A stretch of 64,000 nucleotides of DNA from Loripinus fragilis (Eukaryota > Mollusca > Bivalvia > Lucinida > Lucinidae), in the NCBI GenBank assembly GCA_964019695.1, contig OZ026521.1:35958939-36022938 (forward strand). Direction: 5' to 3'. Position numbers and translations under genes: made by a program. Below, piece after piece: positions 45,923-55,805 of this stretch (positions are counted from its first letter, which is position 1; each line of letters opens with the position of its first letter). The notes below the pieces were generated by a model, which saw nothing but the letters and a program-made list of their open reading frames with translations, was not told the origin of the DNA and did not search any database.

Positions 45923-48900
45923 GAAGAGGTCTGTCACATGTTTTGCCGTATATAAAGCCCAATGAAAGACCACAGCCGTCAATGATGCCTCCAGTGAAGT
46001 CTGATGAGTTGGAATTTGAGGAGCCTAAATCACATAAGATGCTGAGATTGAAAGACTTGTTATATAACATTGGCAGAAGCAGCATGTTTTGTGATGACAG
46101 AGCAGTGTCAGTGCCCCCTTGGACAATTTTTCAGTCAAGAGTAGAAGGAGACATTCTGACCAGTGCAGCAACAGTTGTTTTTAACCCCATTATTATGTCA
46201 TCACCAACAGATATAAGCACAGTATATACTACTCTGAAAAGGGCCAAAGAACAAGTAAATGCTCTTGGACAAAATTTATGCCCTATAGTATTTGACATGG
46301 GGTTGCTTTCAAAAGCGCTTGAGGTTGTTTGGGCAAAGCCAGAACAATTTGAAGGAGTGATTCTTTTAGAAGGTGGCATGCATTTTTTTGATGAGTTGTT
46401 TTGCTGGCATAGGGTTTGTGTATGGGGAACTTGGGCTCAAAGAGCTCCTTTATGAATCTGATGTTTTTGCTAAGCAGACTGCTGAACATATTCTTTCAGG
46501 TAAAGATTTTGATCGCGCATTGCGAGCTATTCTTCTTGTAGATGAAGCACTGAACATGAGATTCCTTGTTAATTTTAAAAAGTGGCTAGAGCAGCAGCAT
46601 AATGAGAAATCTGAGAAGATACTGAAAGAAATTACATCATGTTTAAGTGGTATAGCAGAGGGTGAGACAGATTTGGTGAATTTGGTTTTAGGTAAAATAG
46701 ACGCAGATATTTGCCCAATGGTTGAACAATTCAGATTGGAGGGTAGGGAAGCATCACCTCTGTTCCAATTCTGGGATGATTACCTGACAAAGGTGTCAGA
46801 GCCTTTAAAGTTGTACCTGGCATCATCACGACATTCAATGTGGGAATCAAACCATTACTCCAAATGTAAGCTTTTGCCCTTTTTCTTTGCTGCCAATAGG
46901 TCTACCTATGCAAGATACATGAGTTACATGCTTCTCCAGGAAAATAGACTGCCAGAAAAAATAATCACATCCTTCGCAAAAGGAAATTTTGTGGCAAAAT
47001 TAACAGATGGTACCTTTAATGCTGTATGGTTAGACTATGTACTAGAGGTTACGGAGAATAAATCGTTGAAGTCCTCTGGCGGAATTATAGGACTAACACA
47101 CAATGAAAATGCATTAACTAGGTGGTTTTTATCACGACCTGTAACTGCAAAGTATTCTATGGCATTCAATGGGAATGTACCGGAACAGCAGCATGAGAAG
47201 CGTCATCATACAGACAACAAAAGCTTCAAGGAGAGTTTTAATTTGGATGTATCAAAAATGTGTGAGATGTTTGAAGAAACGTTCATAGACCCTTTTAGTA
47301 TTGCAAATCCATCGCCTAGACTTATCAACTTTGCAACTGGTGTCATGGTCACTGAAGTGTCAGAAACCAGTTTATTAAATGTTCATGTAGAAGGGAAAGC
47401 TATGCTACAAAAATTTCTTGATGATCGTTTCGTTGTGCCAGAGGGTGAAAGTAAGCCAAGGAAAAGCTTCTATGATCCTTTATCTAAAAGCAAAGTGGCA
47501 GCAGTAAAATTTGGAAAATCAAAAGTGAAATGCAAGTCAAAAGATGTTGTTATTAGTGGTGAAGAAATGTATATTCGGCTGCTAGCTATAAACAGCTTCA
47601 AAAAGGTACCATTGGAACGAGTGATGTCATTCGAGAATGCACCTGTCCCACTTAGTTTATTTGATGACAGTGGAAAAATGATTGCTAACAAAAAGTCAGA
47701 TTTTATGGAAAAGCTAGAGACTTTGATTAATCCTAATCTTATTCTGAAGGAATTGAGTGATATTGATTGTGTCATTTTTGATGGGATGGCTATCATTCAG
47801 ATGTTAAAGCCTGTGTCATCAATCATTAAGCCAACATTCTGTGACCTAGCCCATATGTTCTGGACTCACATTCTCCACAAAAGTAAAGGAATTAGTGCTG
47901 TTCATGTTGTATTCGACCGTTATTTTGAGAACAGTATCAAAACACAAACTAGAGAAAAGCGTGGAGATCAGTCTTTGATAACAGCTAACATCCAGCCACA
48001 TATGAAAGCTTTAGATCTGAAAAAGCTCTTGACCAGCTCCAAATCCAAAAGTCAACTCACAAAGTTTTATACAACATACTTTTGTGAACAGGCTCCTGAC
48101 TTGTTATCAGATTCTCAATCAATGTTCATAAGTGGAGGTTTTGATGATAAGGCTGTGCAAGTCACACGTGATTGTGTAAGATATGTCAATGAGCTAAATT
48201 CCAACCAAGAAGAGGCAGATACCAGAATGATACTTCATGTTAAATACAGTGGAAACCATAATGCAAGCCGGGTAGTCTTGGTCAGTCCAGACACAGATGT
48301 GTTAGTGCTCCTAATTCACCATTTCTCTGAACTTGGAGTGGGTGAACTTTATTTTAAAACAGGTCGCACATCTATTTATGCCAATTACACCAGGTTTATA
48401 CCTATACATCATTTAAATGAATGTCTGACATGGGAACAGAGACTGGTTTTATTGTCTGTGTACTGTCTCACAGGATGTGACTCCTGCAGTGCTATATTTA
48501 GTATTGGGAAGAAGAAGGTTTTTAATGTTATGCTTGCTAATGCTGAGAATATCAAGATAGTTGCGAAAATGGGAACAGACAGCTGTCTGCCTTTTGAAAT
48601 ACGACAAGTTTGTGTGAAGTTTGTTGGTGTATTATACGGTGCTGTTAATTGTGGTTCTTTGAACAAGTTACGAACTGAAAAGGTTCTGAAAAACAAACAT
48701 GTGAAACCTAAAAAACTTCCACCTACAGATGATAGTTTTTTGCTGCACATGTTGCGATGCACATACCAGTTGCTAGTTTGGAAAGGTTGTTTGTCTGCAA
48801 TGCAGCAGTTACCAGACCCACTTGAGTTTGGGTATATTATTGACAGTGAGTCTGGTCTGTTAGTTCCACAGCTCATGAGCCAATCAGTTACACCTCCTGA

Positions 48901-49075
48901 GCTTCTTAGTGACCTTGTTTGTGACTGCACAGACATGTGTGAAAAAGAATGTATATGCTTGTCAAATGAGCAGCCTTGCACACAAGCCTGTGAATGCAAG
49001 GCAGAGATTGAGGATACTGATACATGTATGAATTTATTCACAACATTAGCCTTTGTACCCGTCAGCAAAATTTAG
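45923..49075 (+). pseudogene. Academ-like transposase, exon 3: transposase core and XPG nuclease, frameshifted
   Basis: The exon follows a TTTTTATTCCAG acceptor and runs to TAG 49075. VFDMGLLSKAL (Asp ~673 of the full protein) and GGMHF lie before the break, PEQQHE (Glu ~969/972) after it; these may be the second and third catalytic residues. One extra T in the run at 46383-46389 shifts the frame. Removing one gives 1,598 codons plus stop over the three exons. The C-terminal third is XPG/FEN-like: VHVVFDRYFENS (~1209), QEEADTRMILH (~1310), LVSPDTDVLVLL (~1335) and CLTGCDSCSAIFSIGKKK (~1396), matching the acidic metal sites and helix-two-turn-helix. A Cys-rich tail follows (CECKAEIEDTDTC region). 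Apart from the shift it is open throughout. Confidence 0.88.
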
Positions 49076-49424
49076 CCATTATTCGTTGAATGAAAACTAT
49101 AGGATTAAAAGCATCAAAACATCATAAAATGCATGCCATATTCACTAAGAATTTTAAGAAGTTGCTGTATGTTCGCTGTATTGCACAAGGTCAAATCCAA
49201 TGAAAAAAGGGAGAAGTTCAATATCTTAACAACAATAATGTGGCTTTAATTTGACTTATTAACCTTGAAAATGACCTTGGTATTGCAAGGTATATATGTT
49301 ACCAATACTTTATCAACCTTAGAGTATCAGAAAATTGTTGATACATATTTCAACAAGTTAAACTATAATGGCCAAATTTTAAATCAAAATGGAAAAAAAT
49401 CAAATTGCTGAAAATTAGTATACT

Positions 49425-50160
49425 TTCCAATTACTTTGAAAAGGGGTACCAAGACGCCATCTTGAATATCTCCATGGAAACACAACATAGTATACTTTTT
49501 ATTTCAAATTATTAAAGCCTGAACATTGTTGTTTACTTTGATATATAACACTTTTTCACATTTAGGCAAACTTTCCTATAATTACAAAAGACATCTGGGA
49601 AATAAGCCTTTTTCCATTGTTTTTTCTTATGTGACCTTGAATTTGACCTTGACCTTGCAATGGAAACCATGTTTAAATGTATCATGAAAAAGTTTAAACA
49701 TAAACTAAGAAAATGAATACCATTAATTTGAATTTATTAAAATAAATGAAATTGGTACACCAAAACCAATATAACACCCTCTTATATTTATATCCTTTAC
49801 ATTCCAATTACTTTGAAAAGGGGTACCAAGACGCCATCTTGAACATCTCCATGGAAACACAACATAGTATACTTTTTATTTCAAATTATTAAAGCCTGAA
49901 CATTGTTGTTTACTTTGATATATAACACTTCTCCCCATTTAGGCAAACTTTTCTATAATTACAAAAGACATCTGGTAAATAAGCCTTTTTCCATTGTTTT
50001 TTCTTATGTGACCTTGAATTTGACCTTGACCTTGCAATGGAAACCATGTTTAAATGTATCATGAAAAAGTTTAAACATAAACTAAGAAAATGAATACCAT
50101 TAATTTAATTTATTAAAATAAATGAAATTGGTACACCAAAACCAATATAACACCCTCTTA
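49425..50160 (+). repeat. 377-bp tandem duplication in the 3' part of the Academ-like element
   Basis: TTCCAATTACTTTGAAAAGG begins at 49425 and again at 49802. The two copies agree almost base for base through GAAATTGGTACACCAAAACC to ACACCCTCTTA, differing at a few positions (for example CACTTTTTCACATTTAGG versus CACTTCTCCCCATTTAGG). Non-coding, between the stop codon and the right inverted repeat. Confidence 0.95.
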
Positions 50161-50171
50161 CATTTATATCT

Positions 50172-50353
50172 GGCGGCCATCTTGGACGCCATCTTGGATT
50201 TCTCAGCCCGCACCAACAATGGCCGCTGTATCCTGGTGGATTCATAAACTTCAGGATATGGCGAACATTTTGATATATAACATTCAATGTAGTACTTTGG
50301 TCACCACCCACTCTAAGAAATAGGCCACTTTTTTAGCCATTGTCACTCCACTA
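50172..50353 (-). repeat. right terminal inverted repeat of the Academ-like element
   Basis: Inverted partner of 40692-40863; ends ...GTCACTCCACTA, followed by the TTA duplication. Confidence 0.9.
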
Positions 50354-51389
50354 TTAAGAAAGCCCTGACGTCAGAATTTATACACCATTTGAATTCCTCA
50401 ACAAGCATGAGCTGTCTTAGTTTTTCATGATCAGAACCTACTTTCTTTGAAGAGCACCACCTATCAAATAATTGTTCTTTTGTTCTAGCAAATTCCACAT
50501 GAGTCTGGTTAGGTTCTTTCCTACAATCTCTAAATTTCTGCCTGTAAGCTTCAGGGACCAACTCATAAGCCTTAAGAATAAGTTCTTTTACTCTGTCATA
50601 ATCTGAGCTTTGTTCTAGTGAAAGCTGAGTGTAAATTTCTCGAGCTTTGCCTATTACAACGCTCTGCAAAAGTAAGGTCCAGTGCTCTCTTGGCCATTTC
50701 AGGTTTTCTGCCACCTTCTCAAAATGTAAAAAATATTGGTCAACTTCTTTTTCTTGAAATGGAGGAACGAGTCGGATGTGTTTTGTCACATCAAAAAATT
50801 TGCCAGAGTCTAAAGGCAAAGGTTTTGATTTAGATTTTCTTTCTAACTCAAGTTCTTTCATTTTTAACTCAAACTGTAATTTTTCTTTTTCAATTTCAAC
50901 TCGTTCTTCAGCTTCAAGCTTTAATTTCTCATGTTCTAATCTTTCTCTTTCTATTTATCTTTGTTTTTCCCTCTCTAGTTCTTCCATTTCAATTTTTTGT
51001 CTCAACAACCTATCTTCTCTTTCTAATGTTTCCAGTCTTATTCTTTCCTCTCGCTCTTCTTTTTCACGTCTCAATCTCTCTTCACGCTCTTCTTTCTCAC
51101 GTTCACGATCTAACCTTAATTTTTCCATCTCAACTTGCCTTTTAATTTCTAATTCTCTCAACTGCAAATCAGTCTGGGTTACCAGAATCTGAGATGTGGC
51201 TGAGGAATCAAATATTTCTTCGTCCACAAAGAACTGAATGAGAATATTCTTAATTTTATGTTTTAGCATAGTCTTTTTGACATTGGGTAGGCCATAATGG
51301 TCAGCAATGTCCAAAAGATCAGACTTTTTTGCCAAGTCTAACAGCTCCTGAGAAGGTGAGGCAGTAAAATCACTAAGTTTGAATGACAT
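50354..51389 (-). pseudogene. Gypsy gag, N-terminal and capsid half
   Basis: Starts at ATG 51389, ~90 bp after the primer-binding site. Residues ~1-55 look like a SAP-type domain (SPSQELLDLAKKSDLLDIAD). A highly charged coiled coil follows at ~75-185, rich in R-E-K-E-E-R repeats. The capsid (RLVPPFQEKEVDQYF, HWTLLLQSVVIGKAREIY, VPEAYRQKFRD, FARTKEQLFDRW) resembles the SCAN-type capsid C-domain known from Gmr1-like elements. One in-frame TAA interrupts the coiled coil at 50955-50957; the frame is otherwise open to the insertion at 50353. Confidence 0.9.
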
Positions 51390-51478
51390 ATTTGCTTTCT
51401 GCTGGCTTCAACTAGCTAAACAACAAACAGTAAAATTTCTTTTAAATTCCAAGTTAATATGGTGCAAAAATAATTTCA

Positions 51479-51496
51479 ATCCCGGACGAGCCCCCA
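51479..51496 (-). other. primer-binding site, proline-tRNA type
   Basis: On the minus strand, five bases inside the 5' LTR, TGGGGGCTCGTCCGGGAT is an 18-base match to the tRNA-Pro primer site familiar from murine retroviruses. Confidence 0.9.
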
Positions 51497-51501
51497 ATTT
51501 C

Positions 51502-52263
51502 TGTTACGTGCCAGGCGTAACTAGAAACAAATTCAGGAAACTAAAATTTAGCTATTTGGAAAGTCAGCAAAAAGCACTTTTAAAATTTAACAAAATTTAT
51601 TAAAAACAAAAATTATCATTTACAATAAGCAATGGAAAATAGTTATACAATCAAAGAAAGTCTAATTTACAATACATTGTATGTCTGGACTGTCCCTCAG
51701 AATATTTATCAACACAAGTCTTTCAGCAGTTTCTGATCCCAGATTTTGAAGATAAATCCAAATGAACATGAAGTCTGAATCCAAAACTGAATAATCCAAA
51801 ATAATCCAGAATGAATAATTTCAACACTAAGTATTCCAATATAGAATTCCAGCACAAAAGGTTTAGACTTTTTAAAGGTGAAATTATTTCAAAGATGCCC
51901 TTATGAAAAATTTACTCTTATATATACCCTTTAAGAAAGAACGGTCAAGAAAGACTATTATATCATATGCTATATTTATTTATTCTGGAAAATTCCACAA
52001 ACTTCTACTGAATTCCAGAACCTACTCAAAGTTTCTATTTGCATGGAAAAGAAAATTCTAGTAAGTTCTGGTCTTTTCTCCAAGGTTCCAGTACCTTCTA
52101 TGATAATGCATTTTTAGGTTCTAGATGATTAGTCATCATTCTAGAAAATTCTTATAAACAAATAAATACCTTGTTTACAATAACTTATTTTACATCAATT
52201 TTTCCAATATCTGGGTCAACAGAAACTAAGTAAACAAAATAGATAAACAACATACATGTTACA
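51502..52263 (-). repeat. 5' LTR of the Gypsy element
   Basis: TGTTACGTGCCAGGCGTAAC to CATACATGTTACA, 762 bp. It differs from the other LTR by about ten substitutions and small indels, including a 6-bp deletion near 51948. CTAA follows at 52264-52267. Confidence 0.95.
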
Positions 52264-52267
52264 CTAA
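52264..52267. other. target-site duplication of the Gypsy, right
   Basis: CTAA, the partner of 35871-35874. Confidence 0.85.
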
Positions 52268-52790
52268 TACTGTATGTATGAAATAAAGTTAAAAAGTTGT
52301 TCAATATTCGTACTTTTTCTATTTCTATCAAATCCATCATACAACGCTCCCACTACATCGTATTTCCATTCTGTACCCTGTAAGTATCGAAATAAGTTTG
52401 CTTAAGTGTGAATTATCTCTGTATAATGTCGGACATGTCTATAGACAAATGCGATCACATACCCTATGTGCCTTTGTTCATTCAAAGTAATGAACATATT
52501 TTAAATTAACTGTCCGTTATCCTAAAATATTAATTTCCCCTAGTAATTTCATTTTGCAACCACATTAAAACTTGAAATCAGCATTAATTTATGCTTTTCT
52601 TGCAATAAGATTTTGAGAGCCGCAATCCGCTATTCATGGCCTCGATGGTACCAAGTTCTCTGTTGTAGGTACTTCACTAAGGTGGTCCGTCAATTATCAG
52701 TATTTTCCTATGTGCTTCGGAAGTTACGTTACTTTATTTTACCCGGTACAGTTCAGTGCAGTACAGTTCAGTACAGTACAGTACAGGCAT

Positions 52791-54659
52791 TTAGCGACAG
52801 CCGTAGTTATATCATGTTTTGATTAAGTTTCATTTAGAATGTGCCTAGTGACTATAAATGACATGTGATGAAATGCAAAAACGTCACTTTAATGGTAAAA
52901 TTAACGCCACAAGAAGAAAACTTTTAAAAACGTAAAACTATGACGTGAACGTCAGAACGAAGATCATGAAAGCCAATCGTCTTCATGATTTGTTTCATGA
53001 CATCGACTCTACAATGTGCAAACAAAGAAAGCATCGGATCATGCGGAAATGTCAGTCAAAAAATGCTTCAAAACCAGCTACTGGAATGCAAGGATACACA
53101 ATGACAAAGAATAAGCATTTTACGTTACTTAAAGCTGTCGAGTTGAGGTCATTGGTGCATTACAGAATTTATCGAACTTAAAGCTAACAGGGCATGCTTT
53201 GCCTGCGAAAATTACCTTAAAGAACCCATAGAATTGTGTCAGCGGGACGTTAAAATTAATGAAAACAACCTGTACTATGCGGGAAGTAAGCATTAAACTT
53301 GCTAGCTGTAACCGAAACTTTGCCGCTTGGCCATTCTCTCATTTGAAAAATGCGTAATCATTATGGTGCCTTTAAAGTGCAGAATAATAAATTTTGCTTC
53401 ATAATACGCATTTTATTGACATCTGACATTCTAAATTCATAATTTATTGACATCTGACATTCTAAATTCATAATTCTCGCAGTAAGTGTGCTTTAATTGA
53501 GGAATCGAATTTTACCGCAAGTAACATAATATTTGGTCGTTAAGCGCTTGAAATCATAACGTAAGGTTGCAAGTTGATGATTTCCTGGATCCCCAAATTT
53601 ATTTCAAAGGTTTTGTAAACAACATATTGGTTTTTGATAGAAAATTGACTTTCATTGACTGTGTTTCACAGTTTTCTACCGGGTGGGGGGGGGGGGGGGT
53701 CATGATGATTACACGCATGCTATATTTATATGCTAGCCGGCATACATAATCGACGTAGTGGCTATACCTACTGTATTGTGTCAGATATATGCTGTTTTTA
53801 CTAAATAACATCATCTACACAACCGACTTGCATTACATTTTATGTTTACAATGAAAATGAAAAGATTGATGCGTTTCTTTATTCCTTACGGTTACATGTA
53901 ATGAGTTTCACAGCCAACTCTCAGTCTAAACGTGAATAATTATTTTCGGTTCAGTCTCGGCTTAGTCGAATCTAAGCCATTTACCAATAAGGCGAGTCTA
54001 CTGACACAAAATGAAGCATACGGGCAACATCTGCAATGCCATCGACAACGTCGTGCTATAACTGGTATCAAAAAATCCATGACGATTCTTGACATAACGT
54101 AGTAAATTTCAACATTTAAATTCACATACATTCACCGGGCGATCTTTTCAAAATTGTAATGTGTGTATGGCTTTGCAGAATGACATGCCTATGCACGAGT
54201 AGCACGGAAAAAGCATTTTTATGTCCTTAGGCGAGTATTCGCGCATGCATACTATTGTTTTATATAATTATTAATAGATATGAAACAGAAAATTACAGAA
54301 AATGAAGAAAATTTATTTTTTGGAAGATATAAGCCCAGTTGCAGATAGTGACCTTAAATGGCGTTTTGCTGCCGGGTCGATTGTGATCCACCATCAAATT
54401 CTGGCTTGATAGCTTTGTGATTTTCTGGAAAATTGACAATATTTGCTGCATGTTGCATATTGTATCACTCGTAGCCAAAAAAAATAAATCTTGTGGACTC
54501 TCAATAGTTTTTGCCTGTAACTAGATGATGATTTGATTTGTATGCCATAAAAATCCAGTATTGCTAGGCTACGGTATATCGGAATTTTGGAAACGTTTCA
54601 TCAGCACAATACGTGCTCCTTAACTTTTTTTAAATGTGTATATTAATTTTGCTTTAAAG
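52791..54659. other. end of the large host intron, no gene recognised
   Basis: AT-rich sequence with a direct repeat TTATTGACATCTGACATTCT (about 53412 and 53443), an 11-base G run near 53688, and a TTTGCTTTAAAG acceptor at the end. The short frame at 52945-53181 has no recognisable family. Confidence 0.5.
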
Positions 54660-54793
54660 GTGGTAATTGCTTGGTTGAAGACCTTGACTTAGACCCAAAT
54701 CAGGTGTTGTTTGGAGCAACGAATGGTTCCAAAGGCCACTTACATCTACTCTCTTCAGCTGCGACTTTGCATTTTGCCAAAGCCAACGGCTTG
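54660..54793 (+). CDS. host gene, internal exon 2: LolA-like-family secreted protein
   Basis: The acceptor TTTAAAG ends at 54659 and the donor GTAAGA starts at 54794. Entering in phase 1 it completes a Gly codon with the last base of the previous exon, then reads GNCLVEDLDLDPNQVLFG, TNGSKGHLHLLSSAATLHF and AKANGL, leaving in phase 0. The Cys followed by an L-x-L-x-P stretch and a V-L-F-G strand are where this family usually has them. NGS is a third N-glycosylation sequon. No other exon-sized frame fits between this and the exon at 61298. Confidence 0.85.
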
Positions 54794-55052
54794 GTAAGAC
54801 TTTTTGATACTTAGCCTAGACTAGCGAGAATGTTGAAATTTTGCGTGTACAATGTAGTAAGCTTAGACGTTTCCTTTCCAAAAAGCGCATATAAGCAGAG
54901 CATAAGTGAATATAGGGACCAGACAATTCTTTTCATCCGTTAACATTAATCAGGCGCCGAGGAAAGTATTATACATGTATGTTAGACCCAAGGCCCATCC
55001 GAGGGATCGGTAAGTGTTAAGGTAGTGAAAAACTCCGCTCAAACGTTAAGAG

Positions 55053-55284
55053 GAGTCTCGACGCGGACACAATTTGTCTTCGGGATTTCAGACAAAGTCA
55101 GACTCAAACCAGTCTACTCAACGACAGAAAACTAGAATATTGACATTTTGCATAGAACAAGGCTGACTACGACTTTTTCCAAATAGCCTGAAACAAAGGT
55201 GCTGATCAGACTGCGCGGATACACAGGCTGGTCTGTGCCTTGGCTGTTCGTATGCAGCATAGACGTGTTTCGCGTCGAGCCCCA
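55053..55284 (-). mobile_element. MITE family 2, copy C (inverted)
   Basis: Left GTCTCGACGCGGACACAATT and right TGTTTCGCGTCGAGCCCCA are inverted. The core appears as GCTGATCAGACTGCGCGG and ACACAGGCTGGTCTG. Confidence 0.8.
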
Positions 55285-55434
55285 GATATAAGAATTTAAG
55301 ACCGGACTTCTAATGGAGTCATCTCGAAACCGTCTTTTTTGGAGCTCGTGCATAAGATAAAAATTGCACGTCATGCGAAAACCCAACCTTTGTTCCCATA
55401 AATGAGCCTGCTCAAAGTTGATTCTACATATTGA

Positions 55435-55580
55435 GCTGCCCGGCCCAGGTGACTGGAGAATCGCCTGACTCCCCTACACCGCTAAACACCACACATTGCA
55501 CAAACATTGCATACGAACACAGGTTGGACAATGGGACGAGCGTCTGACCGAGGGCATTTCACTGAGCTAAAGGGACAGAA
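55435..55580 (-). mobile_element. possible tRNA-derived SINE
   Basis: On the minus strand CTTTAGCTCAGTGAAATGCC resembles a box A and TGTGTTCGTATGC a poor box B. The spacing is roughly right for a tRNA head, but box B is weak and no second copy was recognised. Confidence 0.35.
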
Positions 55581-55781
55581 ATAGATCTCTGACTTACAAG
55601 GGCCCTCGTAAATAATGTCTCAGCCATGAAATATACCAATAAGGACGCCCATACTGTATAACCAAACACCAATTCTCTTACACTTAGGTCTTACACCTAC
55701 CTTACACCAACAAAAAACAACACCACATAAGGAACTTTATTTCAATAATAATATGACCAATTGACGGAGTGAAAACATATG

Positions 55782-55805
55782 CCCCCCCCCCCCCCCCCCC
55801 CCCCC
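55782..55805. repeat. 24-base poly(C) run
   Basis: Twenty-four consecutive C after CATATG, followed by GCCAACAC. A second C-rich patch (CCCAGCCCCCCTCCCCCTT) follows at ~55831-55849. Confidence 0.97.

Larger units (their letters stand above)
40692..50353 (+). mobile_element. 9.66-kb DNA transposon, Academ-like, with XPG nuclease
   Basis: Boundaries are set three ways. The inverted ends begin TAGTAGGGTGAC (40692) and TAGTGGAGTGAC (reverse complement ending 50353). TTA is duplicated at 40689-40691 and 50354-50356. Deleting the element plus one TTA restores the Gypsy gag reading FLNEKEVENL. The inverted repeats are ~172-182 bp. A three-exon gene (42619-49075) encodes transposase and nuclease regions. 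A 3-bp duplication, the XPG-type nuclease and the Cys-rich N-terminus fit the Academ superfamily as I remember it; the superfamily name is the least certain part. Confidence 0.88.
35875..52263 (-). mobile_element. Ty3/Gypsy LTR retrotransposon, Gmr1-like domain order
   Basis: Complete ends: 767- and 762-bp LTRs, CTAA duplication, primer-binding site at 51479-51496 and polypurine tract at 36642-36653. Transcription runs from high to low coordinates. The domain order is gag (SAP-like, coiled coil, SCAN-like capsid, zinc knuckle), protease, integrase, reverse transcriptase, RNase H. Integrase before RT is the Ty1/copia-like order known in the Gmr1-like branch of Gypsy elements. Only ~145 bp lie between RNase H and the 3' LTR, so there is no second integrase. 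Without its 9.66-kb passenger the element is ~6.7 kb. Stops and indels make it non-autonomous now. The LTRs differ by about ten substitutions and a few indels by eye. Confidence 0.93.
35655..52790. mobile_element. outer fold-back element holding the Gypsy insertion
   Basis: The sequences on the two sides of the Gypsy are inverted copies. On the left, ACTGTACCGGGTAAAGTA (35665) and CTTATTGCAAGCAAAATATG through AAGGTGGTTGCAAAA (35763-35817). On the right, TTTTGCAACCACATTAAAAC through ATGCTTTTCTTGCAATAAG (52552-52611) and TTTTACCCGGTACAGT (52737). The Gypsy therefore landed inside a pre-existing hairpin-type element within the host intron. The outer boundaries are approximate and no flanking duplication was identified. 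Confidence 0.6.
34455..54659 (+). other. 20.2-kb intron of the host gene
   Basis: The intron begins GTAATG and ends TTTAAAG. About 16.4 kb of it is the Gypsy element and its passenger transposon; without them it would be ~3.8 kb. Near its start (34480-34600) and at 35400-35580 are purine-rich short repeats such as TTTTGGGGATTTGGGGAG and CAGGGAGCTGGGGAG. The Gypsy is antisense to the host gene, while the DNA transposon inside it is in the sense direction, so its splice sites would lie in the host pre-mRNA. Confidence 0.75.

Noticed and set aside
48409..49068. 219-residue minus-strand frame opposite the XPG region
   Set aside because: Antisense shadow of the transposon's exon 3; composition mirrors the sense codons.
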